A program made the position numbers and the translations under genes. Below, piece after piece: positions 42,002 through 53,400 of a DNA stretch of 64,000 nt. Location: the NCBI GenBank assembly GCA_009760855.2, contig WPIO01000140.1, positions 62,001 through 126,000 on the forward strand, given 5' to 3'. The notes beneath the pieces were generated by a model, which was given only the letters and a program-made list of their open reading frames with translations, made no database searches and was not told the origin of the DNA. Numbering within the stretch: the first letter of the stretch is position 1; every line of letters starts with the position of its first letter. Source of the stretch: Cristatella mucedo (taxonomy: Eukaryota > Bryozoa > Phylactolaemata > Cristatellidae).

Positions 42002-42185
42002 TACACTTTCATGCTGCTCACTACCTCAACTGCTCTCCTGACTCTGCTATGCTACTCACTTTCTCTTTGCTACAGGAGATTTAGTGTGGTGGCTATTGGA
42101 GGCAGCTTTCAGTGCACAGTGGAAAACTTTCCTGCATGACGTCACCCACCCAGTCTTTGTGGCTTTGTTGAGCTATGGGCGGAGA
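42002..42185 (+). mobile_element. LINE family B 3' UTR fragment
   Basis: CATGCTGCTCACTACCTCAA, CTGCTCTCCTGACTCTGCTA and TTTGTGGCTTTGTTGAG match the B 3' UTR seen at 36,370-36,560. Diverged and incomplete. Confidence 0.6.
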
Positions 42186-42814
42186 GATGATATTCCGCAA
42201 TAACCCGAACGAATGGTACTCGGTATTCACGCCTGAGATTGTGCGTTCAAATCTGACAGTGGGCGGTCCTTTATTGCCAACTGCAAGCAGCGGTGATAGC
42301 TCTTGAGGCTCGGCAGCCAATAAAAGTTAGAGGCTGATAAATCAGCTAATATTTTTCAATACACTTTGTTACATTCCACTACATAATCCCAATGCTGCTC
42401 ACTGCAGTCGAATAGTTGCTACTTTTCATTGGAAACGTTTCGAACAGTTTTACCGTTGAAGGGAAAATCGTTGACCGTGTGGGTTGTATAGTGAAGGACG
42501 CTTGGGCTAATGGAAAACGCGAGATAACGCATAAAACTTGACATGGATGAGCGAAAACGTAACAGCGGCTGTCGGCGGCTGTCAGGGCCTGCCAAGAGTC
42601 ACGGCCGTGGCTCACCGGCGAACCTTGGCGCCCCTAGAATCTGCTCCGAGCGAATATAGGCTTGTAATTCATATAATTCTTCAAATTATCAATCGGACTT
42701 AGGAATAGCAGTATTTCGTTGCTTCTTGACAGATGCCGAGACTTGATATTCTCTACTCTGCTAATGCAGAATAGGCCGCCCTTGTAAGTTTAGCAAGTCT
42801 CTCACGCTGTGGCT

Positions 42815-43260
42815 CGATATTTACGACGCGCCTGCAAAGTGTTCAGCCGATCGTCGGATTAGCAAAGCGCCAAACGTAGCACCAAAGCGAGAGGTCACAC
42901 TGTGGACGCTGTGGACGCGCAGTTTCGAGAAGAGGAGCGGCGAGCGGCTAGCAGGGCTCAAAGAGGAGACTCGGGAGGGGTGGTGAAGTCGTAGGGAGTG
43001 GTGACGTCGTCGGGGTGGTGACGTCATCCAGGAGCCTCCGGCAACGAAGAGCAACGTCCTTCGAAGGGAAAGGCTCGAGCGGCAGCGGCTGCACTGCATC
43101 TGCGGCTGCCGCTCGAGCGACTGCCGGCCCCAAATCTCTCTACGTTCGCTCACCGTGCGGCCAACTCGGTGCGCTGGCGGCGGTGTTGAGAGCACACCAG
43201 CGCTCGCATCTCCTAGCCGAACGCCGTAGACCGCTCTAGCAAAGTTCGCGTCTGATGCTA
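42815..43260. other. GC-rich, CpG-rich stretch without recognised gene
   Basis: Composition is clearly richer in GC and CpG than the surroundings. A 124-codon minus-strand frame (42,821-43,195) is a by-product of that composition: it is Ser/Arg-rich without motif. It could be a promoter/CpG-island-like segment or part of an LTR. The local repeat GGTGACGTCRTC occurs twice at about 43,000-43,030. Confidence 0.3.
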
Positions 43261-43388
43261 TTGTAGCGAACGAAGTCTAAGCAGCGGAAAACGTGAGCAT
43301 CGGAAAACATGTGAGAGGCGCAGCCGCCATCCGATAACCAGCAGCCGTGGGCGTAATGCACTAAACGCGAACGACTGCGGGCAGGGGT

Positions 43389-43535
43389 AGCTCTCAGGTT
43401 AGCCGATCACTGGCCTTAGCGGGTTCGAGTAGGGTAGCGCCTAGTGCACACCCTGCTACAAGTCCACCTAGTGCGGCTTAGAATAGAGCTTTGAGCAGAC
43501 AAAAGAGCAGTCAGGAGGCTGTGGACTGACTAATG
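43389..43535. repeat. Dispersed ~120-140-bp repeat, third unit
   Basis: Matches the two units at 41,087-41,355: CTTAGCGGGTTCGA, GGTAGCGCCTAGTGCA, TTAGAATAGAGCTTTG and GACTGACTAATGTAC. Confidence 0.5.
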
Positions 43536-43597
43536 TACTCTGTTAGATGAATTGTGAAAGAATGGCAAGCTTTTTTATTTTTTTATGTGAGAATACC

Positions 43598-43828
43598 AGT
43601 CTGCAGCTAGGCTTGTCTGTCGTGAGCGTCGTGGTTGCCACATCACACCACTTCTCGCCAACCTGCACTGGCTACCAGTCAAGCAACGGATCGACATCAA
43701 GGTTTTGTCGCTCACTTTTTGGTCACTTCATCCTTTGGCTCCAGCCTATCTCTCAGATCTACTCCCCCACAAGGCCAAGCATCGCAACACTCGCTTTTCG
43801 GAATCCAATAGTTTACCACTACCTCGTA
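43598..43828 (+). mobile_element. LINE family A, 5' piece of a copy split by a SINE
   Basis: Encodes the LQ..ARLV-type start in broken frames, then LANLHWLPVKQRIDIKVLSL and LAPAYLSDLLPHKAKHRNTR. It stops at ACCTCGTA, resumes at TCGTACAAACC (44,097). Contiguous in other A copies, so an insertion lies between. Confidence 0.7.
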
Positions 43829-43927
<99 letters not shown>

Positions 43928-44096
43928 TAGCTGATTAAACAGCCTTGTTTGTATAGCGACTGAGGAGCCCTTACGGCTATCACCACCGCTTGCAGTGGCG
44001 ATAAAAAATCGCCCACTGCAGGAATCGAACCCACGACCTCGGGACCAAGGTCGTGAAAGCAAACACCTTACCTAGTGTGCCATCACGGCTCACTAA
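43829..44096 (-). mobile_element. tRNA-derived SINE with (TA)n tail, flanked by TCGTA
   Basis: Minus strand. The head near 44,090 has a box A-like TGGCACACTAGGTAAGG and box B GGTTCGATTCC. A body follows (GTGATAGCCGTAAGGGCTCC), and the 3' end is a (TA)n run of about 94 bases (43,832-43,925). TCGTA at 43,824-43,828 and 44,097-44,101 forms a 5-bp target duplication exactly where the host LINE-A copy is split. A related copy is at 50,715-50,850. Confidence 0.7.
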
Positions 44097-44482
44097 TCGT
44101 ACAAACCTCAAATCCTTTGGAGACCGCGCATTTAGTTCGTATGCTCCCAAAGCCTGGAACTCCCTCCCGACTGGCGTCAGAACAGCCCCTGACTTGACCA
44201 CATTTAAAAAGAACTTAAAAACACCTATTTAGGACAGCATTTAGCGTTTCCCTGTGATTCGTCCTTGATGTGCTTATGCGTGATGACAATGTGCATGCTG
44301 CCACTAACCACATTTGCATGCTGACCCTGTACATGTCACCCCTAACCACGTTGTTCATGTTGTTTATCAAGCATGATATTACTCACGATTCAATGGCGTT
44401 TCCCTTTGCAGCAAATGTAAGGCGCCTAGGAAGAGATTGAGTTCTCCTAGGGCGCTTTATCAAGTGCATTGTTATTATTGTT
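44097..44482 (+). mobile_element. LINE family A, 3' piece of the split copy
   Basis: Encodes TNLKSFGDRAFSSYAPKAWN and the 3' UTR, ending (GGCGCTTTATCAAGTGCATT) with a degenerate (ATT)n tail to about 44,482. Confidence 0.7.
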
Positions 44483-44962
44483 ATAATCTTTATTTCAAGC
44501 AGTCATCCGTTTCAATGAACTTGACTATTGCTGGCCGAGCTAGTTAAGCATGTTTACAGACTTCGACCAATACTGTCCAGAAATGAGGAGGCAGTTTCAT
44601 TAAACAGTGATAACCACAGTTTGAAGCTGGAGTTCATGCTGCAAGTCAAGATTCCGTAGTCGTTATCTTGTTGGAACAATAGAGAGACCTACTTAATCTA
44701 CTTAACCTACTTAATCTTCTCAAGATCAACTCTGAGGTGGGAAGAACTGAAGTAAGTCTTAGCCATCACTGTCAAACGTGACTCTGCAAATATATGGAGT
44801 GCAAGGATAAATTTCAAAGACGCCTCTTATGAACTCAACTCTCTTTAGATTGAGTAGTCAAGACTTCGAGAAGACTTGTGCGAGGAATCATGACAGAATG
44901 CCAAAAGAAGATGCAAATTATGGAAAACTGCATTTGAATAAAGAATCTACCGAAGGACACGG

Positions 44963-45510
44963 ATGCCTGGAGAACTCTCTCAAGATGTTAGTCTCAGAGC
45001 CAAGGAGATTTCCAGAATCGTGAAGGACAGCATAGAATATCGGCGACAAGAAATTACAACTAGGTTTTCCTGGCTCACAGATCTCGATGCCAAACTTGGT
45101 TTCTTGTTGGAAGTTGAGAAGATTTTGAAGAAACTTGAGTGGATCCAACTCTATCAGAAATGTCAAGATTTTGGAGGTTTCTATAGTTCAGACGTCGATA
45201 GAACAGAGCTGTACAAAGAAATATGTTACTGTAAAATGGTTCTTGCCACACGTCATTACTCGGCACTAGAGACACCACTGGAACTCACGTCTTTTATTAT
45301 CAGTTATGAAGATGCGATTCCTAATTTGAGTGACCTTGCAATTTCATCTCACCGTAGCTATATCAATAGCCAGTTGTGAATGTTCTCTTAGCAAGTTCAA
45401 GATATTGCAGTCTTATCTGAGAGCATAAATGGGAAAGATCGACACTCCGATTTGGCCTTGTTGAGCATAGAGAAAGAACCACTGGAAACATTGACTTTCA
45501 AACTCCATTA
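44963..45510 (+). pseudogene. hAT-superfamily transposase C-terminus (ZMYM1/ZBED-like), decayed
   Basis: A 138-codon open frame (44,963-45,379) carries SIEYRRQEITTRFSWLTDLD, FGGFYSSDVDRTELYKEICY and LELTSFIISYEDAIPNLSDL, a pattern typical of the region before the hAT dimerisation domain. After a frame change the dimerisation end itself follows (CECSLSKFKILQSYLRA; SDLALLSIEKEPLETL). The first half of the transposase and the terminal inverted repeats are not seen. The residual frame is long, but the catalytic core is absent. Confidence 0.7.
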
Positions 45511-47334
45511 GACCAGTGCCCAGTTCAAGGCCAGAACAATTCACCAAAGTGTTAACCTGTGAAAGCTACCTTGTACCTACAGATAAAAAAACTTTCTCGA
45601 CTTAATTAACATACCTGCTAGCGTGTTTTCTTGCATTTCTTCTTGGTGGGGCTATTTTGCAGCAATATTTGACAAGGGAGGGGGACACTATTTGTGGCTT
45701 TGTCCCCTAGCGCCGAAAGATCTCACCTCTGCTTCTATCCGCACTAGTGTTCTCATGCATGCTGATACGGTGCATGCTATTACTAGCCTATTGAAGCGTT
45801 TAAGCACTTGCAAAACTAACGCATATGTAAAGAGATTTTAGCAGTCATGTGCTAAACAAATGCCTTGATTTTTCCAATATTATTGTAATCCAACTCTCTA
45901 GTTGGGTGCAAAACCATAGTAGGGTCAGTGAAAGAATCTCGGATTGTGCGATCGGTTGCTAATACCATGGCTGTAAGCCGTCTCGGTCACGACAAATTCG
46001 TATTAATTACCCAGAAAGCTCAAATAAAAACCTCAAATTATTGTCCCCAGCCAAAATTTACTTTCGGGTATTATAAGAATTGCAGTGCAGGCAAGTACAG
46101 ACGGACTTACCCCACTTTTGAGCCCCAGAAATGAGCCAAGTAATGCATTTCGACTGTGGACCTTCTAATGCACACTCGAATGTGTGGACTCTCCTGGTGT
46201 ACTTTGACTCCTGACAGTGTCGTATATAACGAACGACAATATAAAGACACGTTGATTCAAGAGCATTATTTATGCAAGAACAATAAATCCTTTGCATAGC
46301 ACCCAACATCACGCATACTTTTAATAATATCAATACAAAAAAGCTCGCTTGTATTCACCGAAGAGAACCATAAATATGCACATAAGCACTTTGCCACTCA
46401 CTGCACGAGGGCTAATAACCAAAGATTAAGAATACTCATAAAAGAGTGCACAAGAAACCTGGCTGAAATATGAGCATGCAAAAGTAGCCAAGGAGCTAAG
46501 GGTCCGCTGTTCAGCAGGATCCGAATACTAAGTAGCCACCGAAGCTGAATCAAGTAAATGTGAGTGTGCAAAGCCCAAAAGTACCAAAGTGACAGTGACT
46601 GGGCCAAAGGGAAAGTTGGCAGGATTAGGTGCGTCTTCGGCTGAAACTTGAAAGATGCAGCCATTGCAGTAGACGACAAAAGTCGTAATCGAGCTCAACA
46701 CTTCCAGTTCATTATTACTTAAAGCCCGATCAAGATTTCAATTTTGCAAGGAATGGCAAGATGACTGGAAGCAGAAGCAGCCGGTGGAGCCTGCACATTG
46801 AAGGAGCGAGGCGGCCAGTTAGCCAGGCTGGTTCGAGAGCGAGTACAGCCACGTGCATCTCAGAGGATCGTAATTTCGACTCTAATCTTGATAAGGAGAC
46901 AGAGGAGCTCAAACAAAGTAGTGTGATGTGACAGCTATGTCATTGAGGACTCAATTGACCAGCTATTTGTCATAATCTATGGTTCTGGAGAAATAAAAAG
47001 CCCCGATCGTGCAATTGGCAGTTGAAGTTCGATGCAGGATTCGATGCAGACACTTGGGTTTCGCTCTGGCGTCAAACTGAGAGCAGCTACGCTAGGTCCG
47101 GGCTGCCCATCCTGCTGGAGCCTCTGCTGCCCCTGTATAGACTAGACTGCCGACGTAGACTTTAGTTTTAGGTGCCTCTCATTGCTGCTGTGTCCCCCCA
47201 AACCGTGGCGGGCGTTTTGGCCTTTGCGTATTGGTGCTTCACGTACACTGGTCAATGGCCCTGAAGTAAACGGCTCAGCCTCCACTAGTTAGCGTTCGTC
47301 GGCACTGCTATAGCACCGTGGTTATGATCCAAGG
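45511..47334. other. Unassigned stretch
   Basis: No gene, exon or repeat family could be supported. Open frames are under 95 codons and lack motifs. Confidence 0.4.
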
Positions 47335-47790
47335 ACTTAAGTGGGAATGTCAAGAAAATTCTTGCGAAATCTGTCCAACAATCAAATATTTGGTTAGGGT
47401 ACCTTGCAAAGGACTGTAGAAATAGTATCAGAAAACTTATGGGGGAAAAGGAAAAATGGCAACGCAAACCATGTCTAACCGGATGTAAACCGGAACCAAC
47501 ATCTACAAGTAACTAATTTGCCGACCTCTGCATCATGTGAGACCTGTGTCCCAACTTGTCGAACATTGGTAGATCGACGTAAATGTGTGAACTTGTTGGG
47601 GTGCATTCTTGTAGCTTTTTCGCGCCTTCATTGCTGCTGCTGGTTTGTGCCTTGTTAACTCCGTAACTCAGACCAGTAATACTCGGATTAACGTAAAATT
47701 TGAAACGTGAGCTCAGCTTTACTTATATAACATTGCCTGTAAAATTTATGATTTCGGTTGGATACACTGGGCTGTACATGTCATCAAACG
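47335..47790 (+). mobile_element. Foldback-element half copy (one arm)
   Basis: Starts TTAAGTGGGAATGTCAAGAA and aligns with the left arms at 48,496 and 59,615: AATCAAATATTTGGTTAGGG, AACCGGATGTAAACCGGAAC, CCCAACTTGTCGAACATTGG. Only one arm is present and no return arm follows, so it cannot fold back. It lies just downstream of the RCL1 stop codon. Confidence 0.6.
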
Positions 47791-47959
47791 TCTTGGATCT
47801 TAAGGTTCTGCAATTATGGATTACAATCACTGAGCATCTGTGTGGTTGATTATGTAGGTGGGTAGAAGAATATACTTACACGACCTCTTGTCGGCAAAGT
47901 AATGAGATGTGCTACAGGGTGCGTGACTGCACATCGACTTGAGGTTATTTATAGACTCT

Positions 47960-48131
47960 TTACAATACCACTTTATTTAAATTGGTAAAGCCAACACCCA
48001 CACAGGCCAGCAAGACTTTATCGGCTCCCTCTTTTAAGGATTCTTCAGCAGCCTCTTCGTCACCTGCTTTCTGAACCTCGAGTTTAAACATGACACCAAA
48101 AAAGTCGTTCAAATGGCGCAACATCTGAATC
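47960..48131 (-). CDS. RCL1: RCL1 last coding exon
   Basis: 172 bases, acceptor GACTTCTTTCAG. Encodes IQMLRHLNDFFGVMFKLEVQ and an acidic linker, then KVLLACVGVGFTNLNKVVL, with TAA at 47,960-47,962. This C-terminal signature (cVGvGftNLnK) is specific to RCL1-type proteins. Confidence 0.9.
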
Positions 48132-50375
48132 CTGAAAGAAGTCAAAAGCACCAGCTAGAAAATGCATACCAATGAAAGCATAAAGCACTGGCGCCAGCAA
48201 AAAACCAGCTTACGTATATGGTGAGATAGGCCCCATTAGTATCTTTGAGACATCTGCTTCACCGAGCACCATCAATAGTGCAGCCAGATTCTGGCAAGTT
48301 GAGTCGACGCAGCCTCCCTATAAGGGTGTTGAATACCAACAAGATATGAAACTGCTGCTGAACTGGATACAGCGAGTTGTCGTTCAATCAAGTTTCCAGC
48401 TCTTTCGTTTGCTTGATATGCATATCGACGTAAGATTGCAGCTTTGTAGCTTAAATCAAATTCTATGTGCTGCCATTTTTTATTTCCAGATTAACGGGGA
48501 ATTTCAAGAAAATACTCATAAAAATTTGTCGAATAATCAAATATTTGCTTACGGTACCTTTCTAAAGACAAATATCTTAAGATTGGGGTCGGAATTTCTG
48601 ACTACTTCCCCAGAAAAGACAAATCGGTTATGCCAACCACGTCCATCCCAGAAGTAAACCAGAAGCAACAAATCTACAAATAAAAAATTTACAGATTTCT
48701 GCATCATATGCGACATGTATCCCAACTTGTCGAATCGTGGTAGATCGCGATATATGCGTGAAGCTTGTTGAAGACCATACGTGTGACTTTTATACAGCGT
48801 CATTTGCAGTGTTGGTCGGTGCCTTGTAAATTAAATACCTCAGCTAATATTACACGCATCGGAGTGAAATTTCAAATGCAAGTTCAGCTCTGCTTGTTTG
48901 ACACTAGTCGGGATATTTTTTATTTCGGTTTGATACATTTGGCTATATATGTCCACGATTACGGAAAACAAAGCTTCAGGACATGTACAGCCAAATTTGT
49001 CCAACCAAAATCAAAAATATCCCATGCTTCAGGCATCTATAGCGATCTACCACGGTTCGACAAGTTGGGATACAAGTGGCATATCATACAGAAATCGGTA
49101 CATTTTTATTTGTAGATTTGTTGCTTCCGGTTTACATCCGGGTTTGCATAACATTTTTTTTTCTTTCATGAGAAAGTCGTCAGAACTTACGATCCCAGTT
49201 CTAACATATTTGTCTTTCGAAAGGTACAATTAACATATATTAGATTGTCGGACAAATGTATAGGTATTTTTTCCGTTAGTTTAGCAAGGGCAATAATAAA
49301 GATGCTGACCTTGGCCGGTATATGCAGACACTTAATAGGAGGGTACACAAAAGCTCTACACGGGAGATAGCTGCTACCTATGAGTCGTGCATTAATTTAT
49401 GATGCACCAGCTCCTAAAAAAAGGCTAACTGAAGCGGCTCATAATGCATTACGATCAGTCAGACGAGTTGTACAGAAAACAGATATAAACCAGAGCTAGC
49501 TGTACTGTAAAAACGATAACAATTTTCTAAAGCACCCTCAGATAACTTCATCTCTTTCTAGGCAATTTATACACGCTGCACAGGAAGCATTATCAAATGC
49601 AACTGCTTGCATTTTTATCACCATACCACAAAATCCACTCCAATGCATCGACTGCATTTAGGCCAATGCCATTAAGGAGTTTCAAAGCGATTAAAGCATG
49701 AAAAGCTAAAGTTGGTAGTCTTGCAGTGATCTGGCATTCTGCCGAATGTACAAAAGATGCTCATAAATTAACTCCCTCTCAACCAAGACTAAGCGTTTAT
49801 AGCTATTATGTCAAGCAACACACAGTTCCTTCGTCAGCCATAAAATCGTACTAAGCAGGTATAAGACCAAAATTTCAATATTTATCAATAATTTAGTTAT
49901 CAGGCAACTTAAGTACTTCACGTTAGTGCTGCTGACAAAGAACAACATCAATTCAAAAAATCCCATTGAAAAATGGTACTGTCGGACCGGCATCCTTTCC
50001 TTAATGCTGTAGTGCTAATGCTCGAGCAAGCAATGGTCTAGTGGCCCTACCTGGTACTAGCTCAACGCAACGCCAGATTTTACCTTCTGATAAGCAAGAA
50101 ATTTGCAGTAATGGGCAGTCAGTCTGCTAGTACGGTATCACCAGACAAGACGCCTCACCACTTTCCTGTTCACGGATATGTATTTCCTCTCTTCTTTCTA
50201 GCATTAGCAAACAAACTTATGTCAACAACCTCTCAGGTTTACATGCATCACAATAGTAGCAAAGCGGTAAAACTGTCACATATATTTTTAACTTCAACCA
50301 TATCTGTACAAATATCAATGGTCAAGTTTACAGCAGAGCCCTTATATCTATACCGAAAAATAATCTTAGCCCAAC

Positions 50376-50457
<82 letters not shown>

Positions 50458-53400
50458 TTTCTGTGTGCGTGTATGTATGCATGTATGTACGTATATCTCT
50501 AAAAAGCTACAGAGACAAGGATCTTTGCTGGAGTCAGGAGAGAAGCCAAAGAAGTGAGTACTTTGGAGTAGCAGCTTAAGTCGGCTAAAAAGATGTGTGC
50601 AGCGTTCGGCAGAAGGAAAGATGCTGTTGCATATGAATTGCAAAAGTGAGTTCCACAGTGTAGGACCCGAAAAAAGTACTTGCTGATTTTATGATCTCTT
50701 TTTGTACAGTGGCATTAGAGTCTTGCCGGCTATCAGCACGGCTTACAGCAGCAATAAAGAATGGCCTACCGCAGGATTCGAATGTACGACCTCAGGACCG
50801 AGGTCGTGATGAGCACCCGCCGTACCTAGCGTGCCATCACGACTAACTGACCCGAAGAGCCGGGCACTTGCACTTTACTTAGTGGAGCAGGGGTTTAAGT
50901 CCTGCAATAATTATGTATTGCCTGCTATAATGATGCAACGTTGGGTAGGACTATACTGCCAAATGGAGCTTTTGCATCAGCCAACCTTTTACTTTTTTTT
51001 CACTCTACTGAACATTTCCCACTAAAGCCTGTCATCAATCATGATCTCTTGCACGAAAACCGAAGCAGAAGCATTGCACAATGCTATGCCGTTATACTGC
51101 AAGCTCGGTTGCTCATCGTGGGGTGCGCTATAAAAGGCTCGATGAATCAGGCCACCATTCTGCAATGAGGTGTAGGTAGATAAGGAGAGTGCCTCGGAGG
51201 AATGCCTTTTTTCCGTTTAGGCATCCACTCTGGGCTATAGGGGTCTGATACCACCGGTGCTTCTTATAGGATACAGCATGCCTGACAAGGTGGTGGTAGT
51301 TAAAAGCATCTACAAACTTTGTTTATGCCGTTTACTCCCACAGACAGGGAAGTGAAGCAAGACCGGAATTCTAGGTATCGAAGCACTGTAAGGATGAAGA
51401 AGGCAATGAAACGACCAGAAAATGGGCATAAGTGCAGAAGTGCTAACAAACTGTTTGTAAACTCTTCGATTTCGATTGAGACTACGAAGTCTTAGCCGTC
51501 AAATTTAGGTCAATCAACCCACCAGTCACACATCAATCAACATGTAACTTCTTTTTTTACTACCAGCCAAAAAGCCTCAGAGTAAAAAGCGAATCGTGCC
51601 ATTTTAAATGACACGTGAGCTAAAGTGCCTACTTCTTTGAAAAAATTGAAAAAAGACAACCGAATTCATATTCTAGCATCGACATAAATCAATGAATGCT
51701 TAATGTTTTTACAGTGCTTAATGCTAAGTCTGATTAAGCACAGCACCATGCTATGCAGTCAGTACATTAGAGAGCTCAATAAAAACCAATAGAGCATCTT
51801 AGACGACGTGAAAGACGAGCAGTACAATAAGTCATAAGAAAATAGCTGCAAACTTAGTAAACTGTATTTTTAATTCAGGGACACCGTTCGATACTTATGG
51901 CGATCCCGAATTAACAGCCTACAGACGCTCTAAAAGTGAAAAGGTTGAAACAGGAGAATCAGGTGAGACAGCAGCAGTTCATTTGTAAACGCCTGCTAAT
52001 TAATTGTATCAAATGTTAATCAACTATATAATGTTGACCGTTTAATTAGAAACTCACAATATGCCCCAGTGTACTTTCCACGTATCTTGCTAGGTTACAA
52101 CTGTCGTACTTGAATTAGATCCTACACGATGATATTAATTCGACAATGCCTTGCAGCACTACTGATAGGCTCCGTGGAATTCTTTGTTAATTAAACCTCT
52201 GCTGACTCGCTCAATTATTTTTACTTCCTCAACTTGGTTATGCATTTTAGAAAACTGCTACTGCGTGTTGTGCAAGACATCCTTTTTTTGTTTATTGGCC
52301 CTGACCACACTAAAGAAAAGCGTAACTTCGCCTAATGGCTGAAAGTCATTGAAATATAGCATAGCTAGAGGCATTTAAACTGACTGTCTGAGGGATGCCT
52401 ATAGCTTGCTCATAAATAGCAAAGTTTGGTTGCATAATGAATGCTTACTTGAAACTTTTAGCTGAAATGAATAAGTGCTCTTCATACTTGCACAGCTGGA
52501 TACCCCTGATTGCCCTTACTCTTTGTAGTTACAGTCCCTAACCATTTTCCAGCACAATTCTATGATGGTAGCATGTTACGAAAAACCCTACAGTTGGGTT
52601 ACTACTGGTAGCAGAGACTACCACATCTGCTCAACCACTAGCACGGCCCTCCCCTTCTTGTCAGACAGCGAAACAAATAACTTTGACAATTTTGCTCGAG
52701 ATTAAGTCTGATGCATACAATGACTCTAAGCTTATCCCCCACAACAAGAGCTATGCTTTACTGCACACCTGCATTTGCTATGCCACTTTCTCAAACAGAC
52801 AAATGTATTGTGGCACATGCTGTCAAGTTGATAATCAGTTGAAGTTCCTCCATCAGTCGGTGGGGTCACTAACTACTTATACTCCAAGGATTACAATGTG
52901 GCACTGACCCAGGATGGATACTCCAAATCCAAACATCCAAAATTATATAAAGCGCCTAGAGAGAGATTAAGTTCTCTGAGGGCACTTTATCAAGTGTATT
53001 ATTATTATTATTATTATTATAAAGGCTGGTTGCCGTGGTAGTCTGGCCTCAGCATCCTAACATCTTAGCTGACTATGTTGAGCTACAGCTAGTTTATAAG
53101 ACTCGACACTTCGCTGACAATGCATTCCATTTAGCAAGCAAGCTTACGATTTATAAGGCAAGCGTGGCCCTTTTGGAAATGGTAAGACTGATTATGGCAT
53201 CACACTAAAGCAGCACTTTCAGTCAGCCATGTATCCAGGCAGGTCGGTCACTATCTAGTCTGAGGGTCAAGTGGAATCACGACATCACCTGTAACCACTG
53301 CTGACAGCTTGCCCACTTATAAATTGAATAGTTGTTTGAGAAAAGTCTACAAAGTTACACTACGTACGCCAACAGAAAATACTACTAGCTCCAGATATCC

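Noticed and set aside
42821-43195. 124-codon Ser/Arg-rich minus-strand frame
   Set aside because: Explained by GC-rich composition; overlapping open frames on the other strand; no domain or splice support.
43547-44062. Open frames of over 100 codons with long Ile-Tyr repeats
   Set aside because: They are translations of the (TA)n tail of a SINE joined to LINE sequence, not proteins.
50111-50643. Open frames with Cys-Val or Thr-His repeats on both strands
   Set aside because: Artefacts of the (GT)n microsatellite.
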